NCBI GenBank assembly: GCA_964059195.1 | Contig: CAXKWD010000007.1 | Location: 55,093,620 to 55,157,619 of the forward strand | Source: Ectobius pallidus | Lineage: Eukaryota > Arthropoda > Insecta > Blattodea > Ectobiidae | Reading direction: 5' to 3' | Length of the DNA stretch: 64,000 nucleotides | Notes under the pieces: generated by a model | Told to the model about the DNA's origin: nothing | Seen by the model: the letters and a program-made list of their open reading frames with translations, nothing else | Database searches by the model: none | Shown here: piece by piece, positions 1 through 11,872 of the stretch | Position numbering within the stretch: the first letter of the stretch is position 1 | How the letters are laid out: the number at the start of each line of letters is the position of its first letter | Program-made: the position numbers and the translations under genes

Positions 1-141
1 ATGCGTAGCCACAAAATTCAATCTCAGACATCTACGAAACGACCGGCTGTTACGGATATCGGCCATCTTGATTATTTACGTCAAGTTTATACAAGGGGGC
101 CAGGCTGTGTAAACGTTGCACACATTCAGCCTTATGCAAGG
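1..141. other. Left flank of hAT element, no gene recognised
   Basis: A reading frame is open through this stretch, but it runs across the hAT terminus at 150 and resembles no family I know. I treat it as non-coding flank. Confidence 0.5.
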
Positions 142-149
142 ATTATTAG

Positions 150-2790
150 TAGACCGCGGATCTTTAGGTTTTTACCTATTTTATTCCTTGACAGATATCT
201 GAAAATAATTAAGTTTATTTATGTTTCAGACTTATCTACGTCTATTAAACACAATTTTATAGCACCTAAAAATGCCTATTTCAACGTTACGGACTATTTT
301 GACCTAATTAACACAAAATCCCGAAAACCTTAGTTTTTTATTCCATATTAAATGGAACGTAAATATAATTTGTGCTATAATTGTACGGAAAATTATAAAC
401 GAAGACATTTTAGATCAATATACTGTATTTCAAATTTAGGGACACAGTGGTCCAAGCAAGTTGCACTCTCCCTACAGTTGCAGCTGTCAAGGACAAGTCT
501 TATTGTTTAAAGGGTGACGAACCAATGCCTAACGGTACTTCCTGACCACGAGCCTCCAAAAATGGTTTTCGCTTGCTCTACACCAGTTTGGTGGAAGATT
601 CCAAGGTGTGAATGTGTGAACTGTGAAGTGAACAAAAATGCCGAAAATCGGGACTTCAAAGTCAAGTTTGATTCGTCAGTGGTTGAACGAGTTTCCGTGT
701 TTTACATCGGATGGGAAAGTAATTTTCTGTCAAGCTTGTAATAAAGAGGTATGTAGTCTAAACATTCAACAAGTTTGTATTATTTTTATTAAATTCAGTA
801 GGCCTGCAATGAACGTCACACTGCTAGAAGTGAACTCACTTTCTTCCCTTTTTTAACTTTCAAATTAATTTAGTCTGGTGGCATATTTAAATAAATCAAA
901 TCTCTTTGTCCAAAGTGCTAGGGTTAGACATTTCTTTGCTCCGTAAATCAGAGTTACCGGTAAACTGACGTGTATAGAACTCTTCGAACCCAGTCTAAAT
1001 TGCATTTCGCTGTTTTTGTTGTTGTGCATTTTATGGAAACAATGAAAATCGCCTGAAGTTTGTCATACATTAATATTAATATAAAATATTACATTAAAGT
1101 AGAAGTAAATAACCACCTTACAAATTTTATATTTTGTTTTAGGTTTCAAGTGACAAAAAGTCCCATCTATCACAGCATGTCCAGGGGGCATTACACAAGG
1201 CCAATGAGGAGCGCAAATCAAAATCTAAACAGTTACTCTTAAGTCAATCCTTGGAGAAGACGAGCAACAAAAACAACTTCTATGCAGAATTGTGTCATGC
1301 AATGATAGCGGCCAATATTCCATTCAGAACAATTGAAAATGAAGCATTTAGGAAGTTCTTGGAGAAGTATTGCAATCGATCAGTTCCTTCCGAATCAACA
1401 ATAAGGAAAAATTACGTGCAGCAATCTTACGATGACGCAATGAGTAAGATACGGGAGGATATAGGGGAATCGTATGTTTGGATCTCAGTCGACGAAACCA
1501 CCGATGTTCGTGGTCGATACGTAGCAAACCTGATTGTTGGAAAATTAGACCCAAATTCATCCTCTAGGGCATATCTCATCTGCACGAAGCAACTTGAGAA
1601 AACTAACAAACAAACTGTAGCGAACTTCGTGAACAATGGTCTGAAAGTGTTGTATCCAAATAGCATAGACGAAAACAGGGTACTTCTTGCATACACAGAT
1701 GCGGCAGCGTACATGGTAGCAGCTATGCAGCTCCTGAAAGTTTTTTATCCTGCACTAGTACACGTGACTTGCCTTGCGCATGGTATCAACCGCATAGCAG
1801 AGGAAGTCAGGTCACAATTTCCAATGGTCAACAAATTGATTTCCACCATAAAGAAGGTATTTCTAAAAGCTCCAACTAGAGTTCAGGCCTTCCAGGAACA
1901 GCTACCTGATGTCCCTTTACCCCCTGAACCTGTACTTACTCGTTGGGGTACGTGGCTGAAAGCTGCTGAATACTACAATTGTCATCTTCACGAGATAAAA
2001 AGTGTTGTAATGCAGCTGGAAGATGGTGCATCGACCTACATTGCAACAGCAAAGAAGCTGTTGGAAGATTCCTCTATACCGCATGACTTGGCATATATCA
2101 GGGCTCACTTCACATTCCTTGTGGAGATTATTTCAAAATTGGAAAGAAGAGGGACCCCCTTATATGAAAACATTGATTTAATTCAAGAAGTTAAAGACAA
2201 CATTAAGAATGCACCAGGTGAAGTTGGGGAGAAAGTCAGGACAAAAATAGACAATGTGCTTAAAAAAAACACAGGTCTACAAATTCTCTATGCAGCGGCA
2301 GATATACTCAGTGGAAAGGGCAGCGACGTAGATCATCCACTTGTAATGCAACATACTGCCAGGCTCAAATTTGCTCCTGTTACGTCAGTGGATGTGGAAC
2401 GTTCATTCTCGGCCTATAAACTGATTTTAAGTGACAAACGACAGAGTTTCACAATGGAAAATATAGAAAAGGTACTTGTAGTCTATTGTGCGGCTAACTA
2501 TGGTGTATGAGAATTAATCTAAGTGAATCAAATACTGAAAAATGTGGATTAAACTTGAAGTGAATTTAATTATTTGGTTAGTAGGCTATTATAAAACACA
2601 ATAATGTGAGTTATATCAAATTTTAGATATGATTGGCCTATTCATATTTTAATAAAATTTACGCTGTCACTCTATTTCAAAGTCGTTTTAGAGCCTATTT
2701 TGTAACCTATACAACCTAAACAAGGTATAATAAACGCCTAATTTAGGTGCCTAAAGCTCTAGTTTTTAGTACCTAAAAATCCGCGGTCTA
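150..2790 (+). mobile_element. Complete hAT DNA transposon, 2641 bp
   Basis: Both ends are visible. The left end starts TAGACCGCGGATCTTTAGGT. The right end, reverse-complemented, differs from it at one of 20 positions. The element is flanked by an exact 8-bp duplication ATTATTAG at 142-149 and 2791-2798, the size expected for hAT integration. It contains a two-exon transposase on the plus strand and a polyadenylation-like AATAAA near 2650. The intact TSD, near-identical TIRs and uninterrupted coding exons suggest a recent insertion. Related TIRs occur at 20977-21721 and 54483-55572, so this may be an autonomous relative of those deleted elements. Activity is inference. Confidence 0.92.
638..2510 (+). 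CDS. hAT transposase (CGGBP1-like zinc finger, two exons)
   Basis: The proposed protein joins 638-748 and 1143-2510. The intron begins GTATGT and ends TTTTAG, and joining in phase 0 gives about 492 residues. The exon junction falls inside a BED/C2H2-like finger: CQAC at the end of exon 1, then two spaced His in exon 2, as in CGGBP1-like hAT proteins. Catalytic candidates are Asp about 154 (in SVDETTD), Asp about 223 (in YTDAAAY) and Glu about 456 (in VERSFSAYK, the C-terminal dimerisation block). A CLAH motif at about 247-250 matches the CxxH signature. No stop or frameshift is visible. The role would be cut-and-paste transposition in the nucleus. The start ATG at 638 was chosen because it reads straight into the finger. 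Splicing is predicted only. Confidence 0.88.
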
Positions 2791-2798
2791 ATTATTAG

Positions 2799-3520
2799 TA
2801 CACTTTTTTCTCCTCAGCTGTGTACATTCCTGGTATAAATGTTACATTTGGATTATTAGTAAGACTGTAGGTCTATACAGAAGTAAATATTCCCTGAAAG
2901 AAATACAGCAATCTTTTCAAGAAGTACGATGATATTCAGATTCGGAAAAAATGTAGCTTAAGTATATTAATTTTATTTTCTATTGCAACACTTTATGAAG
3001 AAAATATAGCCTTTTTACAGCACGAATATTAATGATTAATCATATTCTTTCTCGTCATCTTCAACCTGAGGCAATAATTAGGCCTAGAGATGTGTAAAGC
3101 AAAAATATTCCCTGAAAGAATTCGATATTTGACAATATTGAGTTTCGGAAATAATCAGGCTGTCAAAGAAATGGCCCATGGATAAATAGGCCATCATATG
3201 AAATAAGGAACAACTGCAAGCATGCCTTTTTCAGCGTTAAATAGCCCATCATTAGAATTGGGAACAAGTCGAAGCATTCCTTTCTGAGTGGTAAATCAGT
3301 TATTAATGTGTTACGTTTTATGCATTATGTTGTCAGATTGTGATGGGTGACATTTTCTCCAATGCACAAGATTCGAAGTCGAAATTGCCGAAGTTTCTCT
3401 CACGTTTTACATTCATTTTACCAGAGAAACAGCAGACAACAAAAAAACAAACAGAAAATTCAGCCATGTTGATACAATAGCTAGAAGCGCTCTCATTGGT
3501 TGCTACTCAATCTCGGCCAA
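2799..3520. other. AT-rich intergenic stretch with short degenerate repeats
   Basis: No gene is seen. Two loosely similar blocks containing AATATTCCCTGAAAGAA occur near 2887 and 3106. Two copies of a GGCCCATnATnA-type phrase lie near 3172 and 3245. These look like decayed repeats. Confidence 0.4.
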
Positions 3521-3654
3521 TTTGATATTACAGAATTCATCGTGTCTCCATCTATTGACAAAGTGCTCAACTCCTTTATCTGACATTGGCTATTTATCGA
3601 GTACAGTATATAAGATGTATAGAACCATTAGCTGTCTAGAAGATATCTGGAGCT

Positions 3655-3935
3655 TTTATGCAACCGGGCCTAAGCTGAGGAGGCTAGAAAGGGCCGGGCA
3701 TGTATATCGGATGGAGAAGCACAGAATACCGAGAAGGGTCATGGAAGGGAGATTATATGGTGCAAGACTAGTAAGAAGACCCAAGGACAGATGGATAGAT
3801 GTAGTGACAGCGGATGCTAGAAAATTCATTGGCACGGCGGCATGGAGAAGGTCTATAAACAGGGAACGATGAAGTCGAGGAAGACAAAGGAGGCTAAGGC
3901 ACGACTTTGGGCTGTGACGCCGTTGTGATGACGAT
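3655..3935 (+). pseudogene. LINE ORF2 C-terminal tail fragment
   Basis: The frame encodes a GHVYRMEKHRIPRRVMEG stretch followed by RRPKDRWIDVV and an AAWRR motif. That order is typical of the extreme C-terminus of insect non-LTR retrotransposon ORF2 proteins of the endonuclease-reverse transcriptase type. No reverse transcriptase core is present upstream, so this is a 5'-truncated copy. The frame stops at 3870 and related coding continues in another frame. The segment ends in a short GATGACGATGATAA run resembling the trinucleotide tails of such LINEs. The exact clade is not assignable from the tail. Confidence 0.7.
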
Positions 3936-4615
3936 GATAACTGATGGAGTTTAATCTATCACCACCTGTTTTACTTAATTCTGCTGGAATGTTGTCAACG
4001 CCTGGAGATTTGTGATTTTTAGTTTACCTATAGCTGTTTCTACTTCTGTTAGGGCCAGTTCGGCAACCAACGGCTATGCTGTGAATATTTCGTTTTCTAC
4101 ACTTTAGACATCTCCATGTATAGGTAGGGGGGGGGGGAAAGCGGACCGACTCTTGTAGCTGATGGGGGAAGGATTTCCATAAATATGAGGATATTTACAG
4201 ATAATTTTGACGCTATAGCTCAAGCTACGGCCCTCTTACATTACCTCAATGGGTTTCGAAATGGGCTGTCAACAGTCGACACCAGAACAAATTTCAATAC
4301 ATTCCCACAGATATATAGAGATAGATCGGCAATGGTGTATGCTTTACTATTGGCGGCAGTGAAGCCACGTTGATGCACGGACCGCCATATTACTACACTG
4401 TAGCAGCTGATCGAGTACAAGCCACAAGAGCGTTACAGCAATGTGAATTTTAGCATTTTAGCTAATAATGTAATTGGACTGAGGAGTATAAATACTTTTT
4501 CTAAAATGGTGAATACCTGTGTGGTATTCGGGTGTAATTTTCCATACTACGACAGAAAGAAACAAGGAAAGGATCACGTTTCAATACATTCCTAAGTAGG
4601 CCTTTCATTATTATT
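3936..4615. other. Intergenic, one end of a distant inverted repeat
   Basis: No gene is seen. A G-run motif, AGGTAGGGG... then GCGGACCGAC (4122-4150), recurs inverted at 7019-7047. The rest is unclassified single-copy-looking sequence. Confidence 0.45.
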
Positions 4616-4622
4616 GTTAGCC

Positions 4623-5915
4623 CAGTGGTGCCCACAGGGAGGGGGGTTAAGACGCAGACTGCGTCATTGAAATTTCTGGGGGGGGGGCAAAATATTATCA
4701 TTTATAAATTTTCTGGGGGGGGGGTTGAAAATTGTTGCAAAATTAGTGTTTTATATGTTAAAAATAAACACAGTCAAGTTCTATTACTTCAAAAGGTCTC
4801 TTCTAATTCTTTATGAAGATAAAGATGAAGAATTTCGACAGCCACGGGCGCCCATACCCGGGGGCGGGGGGGGGCGCAAGGAAAAAATGTATATTAATAA
4901 TTATTATAGTCAGGTGTTTTTCTTTTAAGACAATTATTTGATTTGCAGAAGTTTTACCAAATCAACAACATGGAAGCAGAATTCACAGTGGATTAGGAAA
5001 GGGGGGTTAAGGGGGTTTGGACCCCCAAAAGTCAAAACCTAAAATTCTATAATTGTATTTTTAAAAAAAATATTTAATTAAACAAGATTTGTTGGTGTGT
5101 CAAATATGATATAGCAGTTATTTTCTTTTCATAACATAATGAGTAGGCCTATTATGTCCACTGTTCCATGTGTTATTCAACTTTTCTTATAAATAGTAAT
5201 AAGTATTATAACTTAGGTAACAATTTATTGTTTAAGTTGCCATGTCATAGAGTATAGTAAACAAATTTGCTAACTAGTTTTTCAGTGTTAAAATAGCGTA
5301 AAATGTGATTTTCATTAGTTCAACATTTAAAAATTTCCCGGGGGTGGACATCCGACTTAGGTAACATTTTCTTGTTTACATTGGCATGTCTTAGAGTATG
5401 GTAAACAAATTTCCTAACTAGGTTTTGAGTCCTAAAATAGCGTAAAAGGTGATTTTCATTAGTTCAGTACTTAAAAATTTTCCGAGGGGTGGACCCCCCA
5501 CTTAGGTAATGATTTCTTATTTACATTGGCATGTCTTCGAGTATGGTAAACAAATTTCCTAACTTTTTCTGTGCTAAAATAGCGTAAAATGTGATTTTCA
5601 TTAGTTCAATATTTAAAAATTTTCTGGGGATGGACCCCGACCCCCTTTTTGGGGGTATTCCAAACCCCCACGGCACTTCCGACCCTCCCCGCAATTATTT
5701 TATGGCTACGTCATTGTTGCACTTATTATATTATTAATATAACGTTACAAAGTGGCCCAAGTAGTAAAAAGCGACAAAAATTAATTAATTAAAAAAATTG
5801 CCCCCCCCCCAAGAAAATATCATATGGGCGCCCTTGTCGACAGCCAATTGGGTTGAGGGTGAGCAATGAAGTTTGGGGGGGTGAGTCATGACGTTTGGAG
5901 GGGTGGACACCCCTG
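4623..5915. mobile_element. Non-autonomous hAT-like element
   Basis: The left end is CAGTGGTGCCCAC. The right end, reverse-complemented, is CAGGGGTGTCCAC (11 of 13 match). Flanks share GTTAGCC at 4616-4622 and 5916-5922, and the base outside differs, consistent with a decayed 8-bp TSD. CAG-nGGTG ends are common in hAT families. There is no transposase, and the interior is mostly G-run-containing non-coding repeats plus a minisatellite. Confidence 0.68.
5212..5640. repeat. Minisatellite, three units of about 144 bp
   Basis: Units begin CTTAGGTAA at 5212, 5356 and 5501. Each includes a TAAAATAGCGTAAAA block and ends in a C/G-rich GGGGTGGAC phrase. The units are clearly homologous but diverged, and lie inside the hAT-like element. 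Confidence 0.88.
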
Positions 5916-6169
5916 GTTAGCCATTTCATGCATTATACATGCTTTAGTTTCTAGGAATGTACTATATGGTTGTAAATAACCATAACCTAATATTGTTAAC
6001 TATTTCATACACTGTAAATAGTCATATATTACTTTAGCATTTAGAAATTGCAAATAAACTTAACCTCAATTTATGCGTATTTTTTGCATTGTAAATAATA
6101 TTATGCTTTAGTTACGAGGAATGTTTTATATTTTTATAAATAACTGTAAGCATACATTGATAGCTATTT

Positions 6170-6560
6170 GTTGTATTATTCATACTTCCTTAAGAGTTTT
6201 TAAATTTTGGATTTTTTATTTTGTATCTCTAAATTTTTTATTTTTTGAAATTTTTTAAATTTTGGATTTTAGGATTTTTTATTTTTGAATTTTTTAAATT
6301 TTAGATTTTTTATTTGTTAAATTTTGGATATTTGGATTTTTTACATTGGATTATTTTTTAAAATTTGGATTTTCTAAATTTTGTATCTTTGAATTTTTTA
6401 ATTTTGAAATTTTTGATTTTTAATTTTATATTTTTAATTTATTTTTATTTTTTAATTTCGGATTTTTAGACTTAAAAATTTGGATTTTCGATTTTTTAAT
6501 TTGAATTCTTTGATTTTTTTAAATTATGGAATTTTCGGTTTTATTAAATTTTGGATAAGC
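6170..6560. repeat. T-rich low-complexity tract
   Basis: About 390 bases are built from variants of TTTTTAAATTTTGGAT. This is degenerate simple-sequence DNA with no coding signal. The short frame running out of it to 6701 is unsupported. Confidence 0.85.
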
Positions 6561-7204
6561 CTAATTATTGAGTTGATTGTTTTCTGTGCAGTCCGTTGCG
6601 TCACACCAAACGAATTTCGTGACGATTTTGTCCGTAACGCAAGCTCTGGATTTAATCCTACCGCGGCTAAAGAAGTTTCACATCAAAAACCTAATTTTTA
6701 GCAAGTAATAGGAACCAATACTTGAGAAAAATAGCAAGAGGACGTGCCTTTTCAATGTGGTTTCAGTGTGTTCACTAGTGGATACAAAATTTCCAATAGA
6801 AAATTGTGAAAATAGACTTTAATCTAAGTTCTCGTGATAGTTTCCCATTGAATTACGTGTAGTTCAATGAGTGTCTTCAGGTGAGGCAAGATGGCGGCAT
6901 AGCGCAAGGCTAGGCTTCACCGCCGTGACCCAGATTGCCGGGCTGTGTACATTCCCTGCTATCCTGTGAATGCCGCTAGACATGCGCAGTGGCTCATATA
7001 GGCAACTTAGATATTTTAGTCGGTCCGCTTTCCCCCCCCCCCTACCTGTACATTTAATAATTGATTTTTTAAAATGTTTCCAACTATTCAAAATGTTATT
7101 CGAAGCCGCTAGTATAGTGCCATCATTATTACAAATTCTAAACTTACCCAAAATGCTACACAGGATAAATTTAATTTGTAAAGTTTTAAAATATTAAATT
7201 CCGG
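6561..7204. other. Intergenic, right arm of distant inverted repeat
   Basis: No gene is seen. The CGGTCCGCTTT-C-run-CTACCT motif at 7019-7047 is the inverted partner of 4122-4150. Confidence 0.45.
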
Positions 7205-7800
7205 TCTAGATCTGTTGCGAATTTATCTGAGGCAACTCGTCAACTCGAGTTCGATTTATTAAGACTATTCCATGAATAAAATGTAACGGATTATATAAAT
7301 AATAATAACTTTCGTGCTTTGTTGTATAAAAACAAACAGTTGTGAGATCACGGCATACTGTGAATCAACCATCCATGAATCGATTCGAGCAACCGTGATA
7401 TAATACAGTGCTACCAATATTGCATAAGACAGAACATAGTTAACTTCATTCAATTAAGTTAACAGCAGAACAGAATAAAAGCACATGAACTGGCTTGCAC
7501 CGAATCGAAATCGTGTTCTTAATCATTGCACATTTATATTATTTCAATTTCCCAACAAGTTATGTTGTATAAAATGAATTGATTTCGTGCCCCCCTAGTG
7601 GCAGCAGTGACTATTAATCACTGCACACTGATACTTGCGTCTCCAGTATCGAGCAGCTGATTTTACCACGATAAAATGCCATGGTCCTGATTCCTATAAG
7701 AATATTGTTAGATAAACGGCCGTAATTGGTCTGTGTCCGAGGAATTGCTAAACGTTATTGGTCAATATCAAACACGCGGCGTATGAGTGGGATAGTCAAA
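7205..7800 (+). repeat. Interspersed repeat, copy A (inverted partner at 41015-41530)
   Basis: The segment matches the reverse complement of 41015-41530 over several blocks. These include ATTTTATTTATGGAATA versus its complement, a GAATCGATTCG word, and a long block around GGTCAATATCAAACACGCGG. No ORF is supported. The family is unknown. Confidence 0.75.
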
Positions 7801-7849
7801 TGCAAATCAGTTTTCTTAACACATACTGTTTTTTAGTGTTCACATACGG

Positions 7850-8340
7850 CTTTGATAAATAACACTACCTTCATATATGCTTATCAAACTTTAGGCCTTT
7901 GTTTTTCCTTAATCCCTGCTTAATGAATCAATCTGGAGCTTAACCTGGAAATCTATAACAAAAATAACTTATTTTCTGCATATCATAATTGCAATTATCA
8001 CTGATTAAACAAAAGCATTCTGGCACTTTGTTATATCAGTTTACCTGATTTTATTATTTGTCCATTTGACAGCATACAAACACAATATTAATTTTATAAT
8101 AGGTATAACATGCTACAATAATACTTCATGGCCCACAATATCCTAAACATAACTTAACAAATTGTCGATCGCCCGCCTTGATGATTGATCCAATCTTTAT
8201 AACGATGACAGTGTAAATAAGCATAAATAAAATATTTAAAGCATCTAGCCGTTTAATAATTAAACGCAACTGCTGCTGATATCATATTGTGCATTCTATC
8301 AACATGAACGGCTACCGATACCTACATTATAGGCTATGTG
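7850..8340 (+). repeat. Interspersed repeat family R2, longest copy
   Basis: Blocks of this segment recur at 8575-8700, 11465-11640 and 19210-19500, for example TCTGGAGCTTAAC and TTTGACAGCA-AACAAACACAATAT. A short piece also lies inside the Helitron near 33050-33110. It is non-coding, with no ends defined. Confidence 0.72.
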
Positions 8341-8574
8341 AGTACTTTTCACTTTAAACGCTCCTGTGCAAGCAATAGACCCAATGTAATTCCTGACACA
8401 TCTATTTCAGACTGAATTCAATCATTCAAAACCTATACGATTGCCTTAAACCTGAAAGAAACATGTAAGCGAATCGTAGGCCTACACTTACATCATTAAA
8501 ATTATTGCCAGTGCATTTTGTGAAACTTTGACATATTTTAAGAATTTCTTATATCAGTGTATATGAAAATGAAT

Positions 8575-8700
8575 TAAGGTTAAGATTCAAACTTTAGACC
8601 TTTGTTCTTCCGCAAGCCCTACTTAATGACTCGATCTGGAGCTTAACCCGAAGATCGATTACAAAAATAAATTATTTTCTGCATGTCATGTTTGAAATTT
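8575..8700 (+). repeat. R2 repeat fragment
   Basis: It shares the CTTTGTTCTTCCG ... TCTGGAGCTTAAC ... TATTTTCTGCAT order with 7880-7985. Confidence 0.7.
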
Positions 8701-9600
8701 GCAAGACCGATTTTAAAGACGTTTAAATGTCAGAAAAATGAAATATACTTACAGATATTTAATATAATACCTGACCGATCATTTCACGAGATGTGAACAA
8801 AAATCATTTTCTTTTTCTCAATAAAATAGAATATGACACGTTTCATCTGTGAGATGTCTAAAGATGTCCAATATCAATGTAATAGTTTATTGTGGTGTTA
8901 TTTTCTGTTTTCGATTTGTTTTATTTTTCTAAAATTACATTTTTGGGGCGCACAGGATCTAATTTATGCACTTTTCGACCGCCCCATGTCCATGGTTTTT
9001 TGTATTCCGTTAGAGTCTGTGAGGAATGGTGCTTTTTTTCGGGATTTCATGCTTCCCCTGTCACGTATTTTCCACTGCTAGCTCCATAGTCGCAAAGGTG
9101 ACTCTTTTCGGGGATGTATAACAACATTACATAGGCTAGGTGTATTATTTATGGTTAATAAATCGGTTACGAAGAAGCTAGTCTAACCCAGTATTACAGA
9201 TAGGGGGGGATTTCCTATTATCATGTCTAGTATTATATTTGTCCCGTTCCCCTCTTGCGCCATCTCCGACGAACATTGCCAGCTGAATCAGTATGCCATT
9301 TATATCGCCACCGCGGCCCCTAGTCCCGTTCCTACCCACATATACGTACTGCTATCGAATTGTGGGTATGTTATGGAAGCAATTTGTTGCTAAATCCTTA
9401 TTCTGAAAAAAATTGTCTTATCACGGGTGAATCTTTTCATTCTCTGGCTATCTCGCTCATACACCATTGTTTTGATCTAAACCAACAACTTGGTACACTT
9501 TATTGAAATAAGGTACTCGTAATTTGTTAACGTGTACACACTTATCACTCAGCAATTCACACTTCTTTTTATCAAGATTAATAATTATATCGCTCGGAAG
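8701..9600. other. Intergenic, no feature recognised
   Basis: Two overlapping frames around 8833-9089 show no domain, and neither has family resemblance. I see nothing else in this stretch. Confidence 0.4.
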
Positions 9601-9604
9601 CATT

Positions 9605-9696
9605 CTATTCATTTGCAGCTAAAACACTGAGCCATATGTGATCATAAAATCTATTCATTTGCAGCTAAAACACTGAGCCATATGTGATCATAAAAT
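9605..9696. repeat. Perfect 46-bp tandem duplication
   Basis: The unit starting CTATTCATTTGCAGCTAAAA at 9605 is repeated head to tail at 9651 with no visible difference, implying a recent duplication. Confidence 0.95.
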
Positions 9697-9721
9697 CTAT
9701 TTATTCTCATCGATATCTTAA

Positions 9722-10235
9722 TAGAGGGGACATAGACAAGCAACTTTTATTAGGGGGTTTTTGTTCTGTGGATTCAATTTTTCCTATTACAGCATAAAAT
9801 CTCCCAGGGCATGGCCGCCATTGCCTTCTAATAGCCTATTTGAGAAGAAGAAGAAGAAGAAGAAGAAGAAGAAGAAAAAAAGACAAACAAAGGAACTTCG
9901 CTCGAGCTATGAATAACAAAACTAATACAGAGGCGGCCAGTCATGTGAGTAGTCTGTAAATTTTGCAGATTATGGAAACATTAAATTATTATGTACTGTA
10001 TGAATGTTTAAGAATCATTTTTTTTTCGATCACTAAGAAGGCATGAAGTCAATTCAATTAAAATTTTAACCCTATTTCGCTTAATTCTTGACTTTTGAGC
10101 ACCAAATTGTAATGACTTTAATGCCCTGTAGCATACACATTTTACGTCACAGAGCAAAATCTCATAACAAGAGTTGTTTGTCATGTCCCCTCTATACACA
10201 AGTAAAATATTTCGGTGTTATTTTTTAACACCCTG
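9722..10235. mobile_element. 5'-truncated MITE related to 22154-22697
   Basis: The right end AACACCCTG followed by TA, and a long inverted-repeat arm (GAGGGGACATAGACAAGCAA versus its complement near 10185), match the 544-bp MITE at 22154-22697. The outermost part of the left TIR is missing. A GAA microsatellite has grown inside. Confidence 0.8.
9842..9880. repeat. GAA microsatellite
   Basis: A run of about twelve GAA/AAG triplets sits inside the truncated MITE. Confidence 0.93.
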
Positions 10236-10429
10236 TAAAAACTTAACAGATTATTTATAAAACCTTCATTCCCATGTTTTACATTTCATTATTATGCATT
10301 TTTTGTGAAACAGACTTTTTAAAAAAATTCCAATTATTTCATTAATTTATTATGCACATTTACGCTCGAAAAACATAAAATTCACTTGCGTTTCTATAAC
10401 CTAAGAAAAAATGCTGTATTGGAATCAAT

Positions 10430-11120
10430 TTATTCAGTGCCAGAATGGTACTTTCTGAGATTGTGTGGTTGAGGGGAAATATCTGTCTATCCGTGTGTAT
10501 GAACGCACGATAAATTAATGGGATTTTTATGAAACTTGGTATATGCATTTATACCGTCCATAGGAAAAAGCCTATTTATTAAGTGCCAGTATGGTACTTT
10601 ATGAGATTGTGTGGGGGACGAGAAAATGTCTGTCCGTCTGTCTGTCTGTCCGTCCGTGCGTCTGTACGCACCATAACTCAAGTACGCTTTTTCGCATTTT
10701 CATGAAACTTGGTATAAACATTCATAATGTCGATGGGAAGAACCCTATTGTTATTGAACCAAATCGGTTCACCGGTACCGGAGTAATGCCCAATTTAGTG
10801 CCTATTTTAATAGTATTATATTAGAAAGGCACCATAACTGAAATACGCTGTACCGGATTTCCATGAAACTTGGTATACTCATTTATAACGTTCATGAGAA
10901 GTGCCCTATTGAATTTGAACCTAATCTGTTGACCGGTACCGGAGTAAACCCCAATTTAGTGTCTACTTTAAAGGCGCAATAACTCAAATACGCTTTATCG
11001 TATATTTATGAAACTTCGTATACGCATTTATAATGTCCATGGGAAGACGTCTATTTATAATGGATAAAATCGGTTGACCTGTTTCGGAGTAATGCTCAAT
11101 TTAGTGCCTATTTTATGGTA
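10430..11120 (+). repeat. GTGCCAGTATGG-headed repeat, tandem subunits
   Basis: A degenerate head lies at 10435, with a clearer one at 10580 (TTAAGTGCCAGTATGGTACT). After a TCTGTCCGTC simple run come about three subunits of 105-145 bp. Each contains CATGAAACTTGGTAT, a CATTnATAAnGTC block and GACCGGTACCGGAGTAA. Further copies lie at 11873-12080 and 45930-46326. It is non-coding; the class is uncertain. Confidence 0.8.
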
Positions 11121-11288
11121 ATATACGTATTCGAAAGAATTTATAAAAAAATGAAAATCAGTTATCTTGACAACACTGCTTATTGTTTTACTATGATCTT
11201 ATAAGGCCTTGGAAATTAAAATACAGGTTGCTATGACAAAATACACTATTGATTTACATGCGCTTATCCAACTAGACCGTTAAAATGA

Positions 11289-11360
11289 CCCCGGTGGCCG
11301 AGATGGTAACGCTTTGGCCTCACATTCTGGAGTCCATGGTTCAAAACCCGAAACCGGCCA
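11289..11360 (+). repeat. tRNA-like SINE head or tRNA pseudogene
   Basis: TGGCCGAGATGG resembles a pol III A box and GGTTCAAAACC a B box, about 40 bases apart. The arms do not form a convincing intact cloverleaf. A more degraded relative is at 26279-26340. Confidence 0.55.
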
Positions 11361-11464
11361 ATTTGAATTTTTTTGGTATTTTTATGTGAGTGTGCGATTG
11401 TCATGATATCACAAATCTGTACAGTTCAGTTAATGCTGGAAGATTTTAATCTAATTTTTTAAAA

Positions 11465-11640
11465 AACTAGACCTTTGTTCTTCCGTAATCCCTGCTTAAT
11501 GAATAAATCTGGAGCTTAACTTGGAAATCAATTTAAAAAAATCATATTCTGCATATCATAATTGCAGTCATAACTGATTAAACAAAAACATACTGGCACT
11601 TTGTTACATCAGTTTACCTGATTTTATTTTGGACCAAATC
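11465..11640 (+). repeat. R2 repeat fragment
   Basis: It is collinear with 7895-8065, including CTGCTTAATGAAT and TGGCACTTTGTTA-ATCAGTTTACCTG. Confidence 0.75.
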
Positions 11641-11872
11641 GGTTTGACCGGTAGTGAAATAACGACTAATTAACGGTCACATCTATTATAATTTAATCTG
11701 GGTTGTCCGAAGACCCGAAGCATTTTGATTGACTCGCGGACAACCAATCAGCGGCCGAGCTCCCACAAGCATTATTATCCGTAACTGAAATAAACAAGAC
11801 AAGTTCAGATGTATCACTTTCTGACTTTCTGTAAGTAGAAATAATAGGCGAATTTACTTATTAAAGTACTAT

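Noticed and set aside
3150..3330. Two GGCCCAT-containing blocks as a tandem gene fragment
   Set aside because: The similarity is short and has no open frame or boundaries.
8833..9089. Two overlapping 65-82 codon frames as a small gene
   Set aside because: They are overlapping shadow frames in composition-driven sequence, with no domain, start context or relatives.
11289..11360. Functional tRNA gene
   Set aside because: A and B boxes are present, but acceptor and anticodon stems do not pair convincingly. A SINE head or tRNA pseudogene is more likely.
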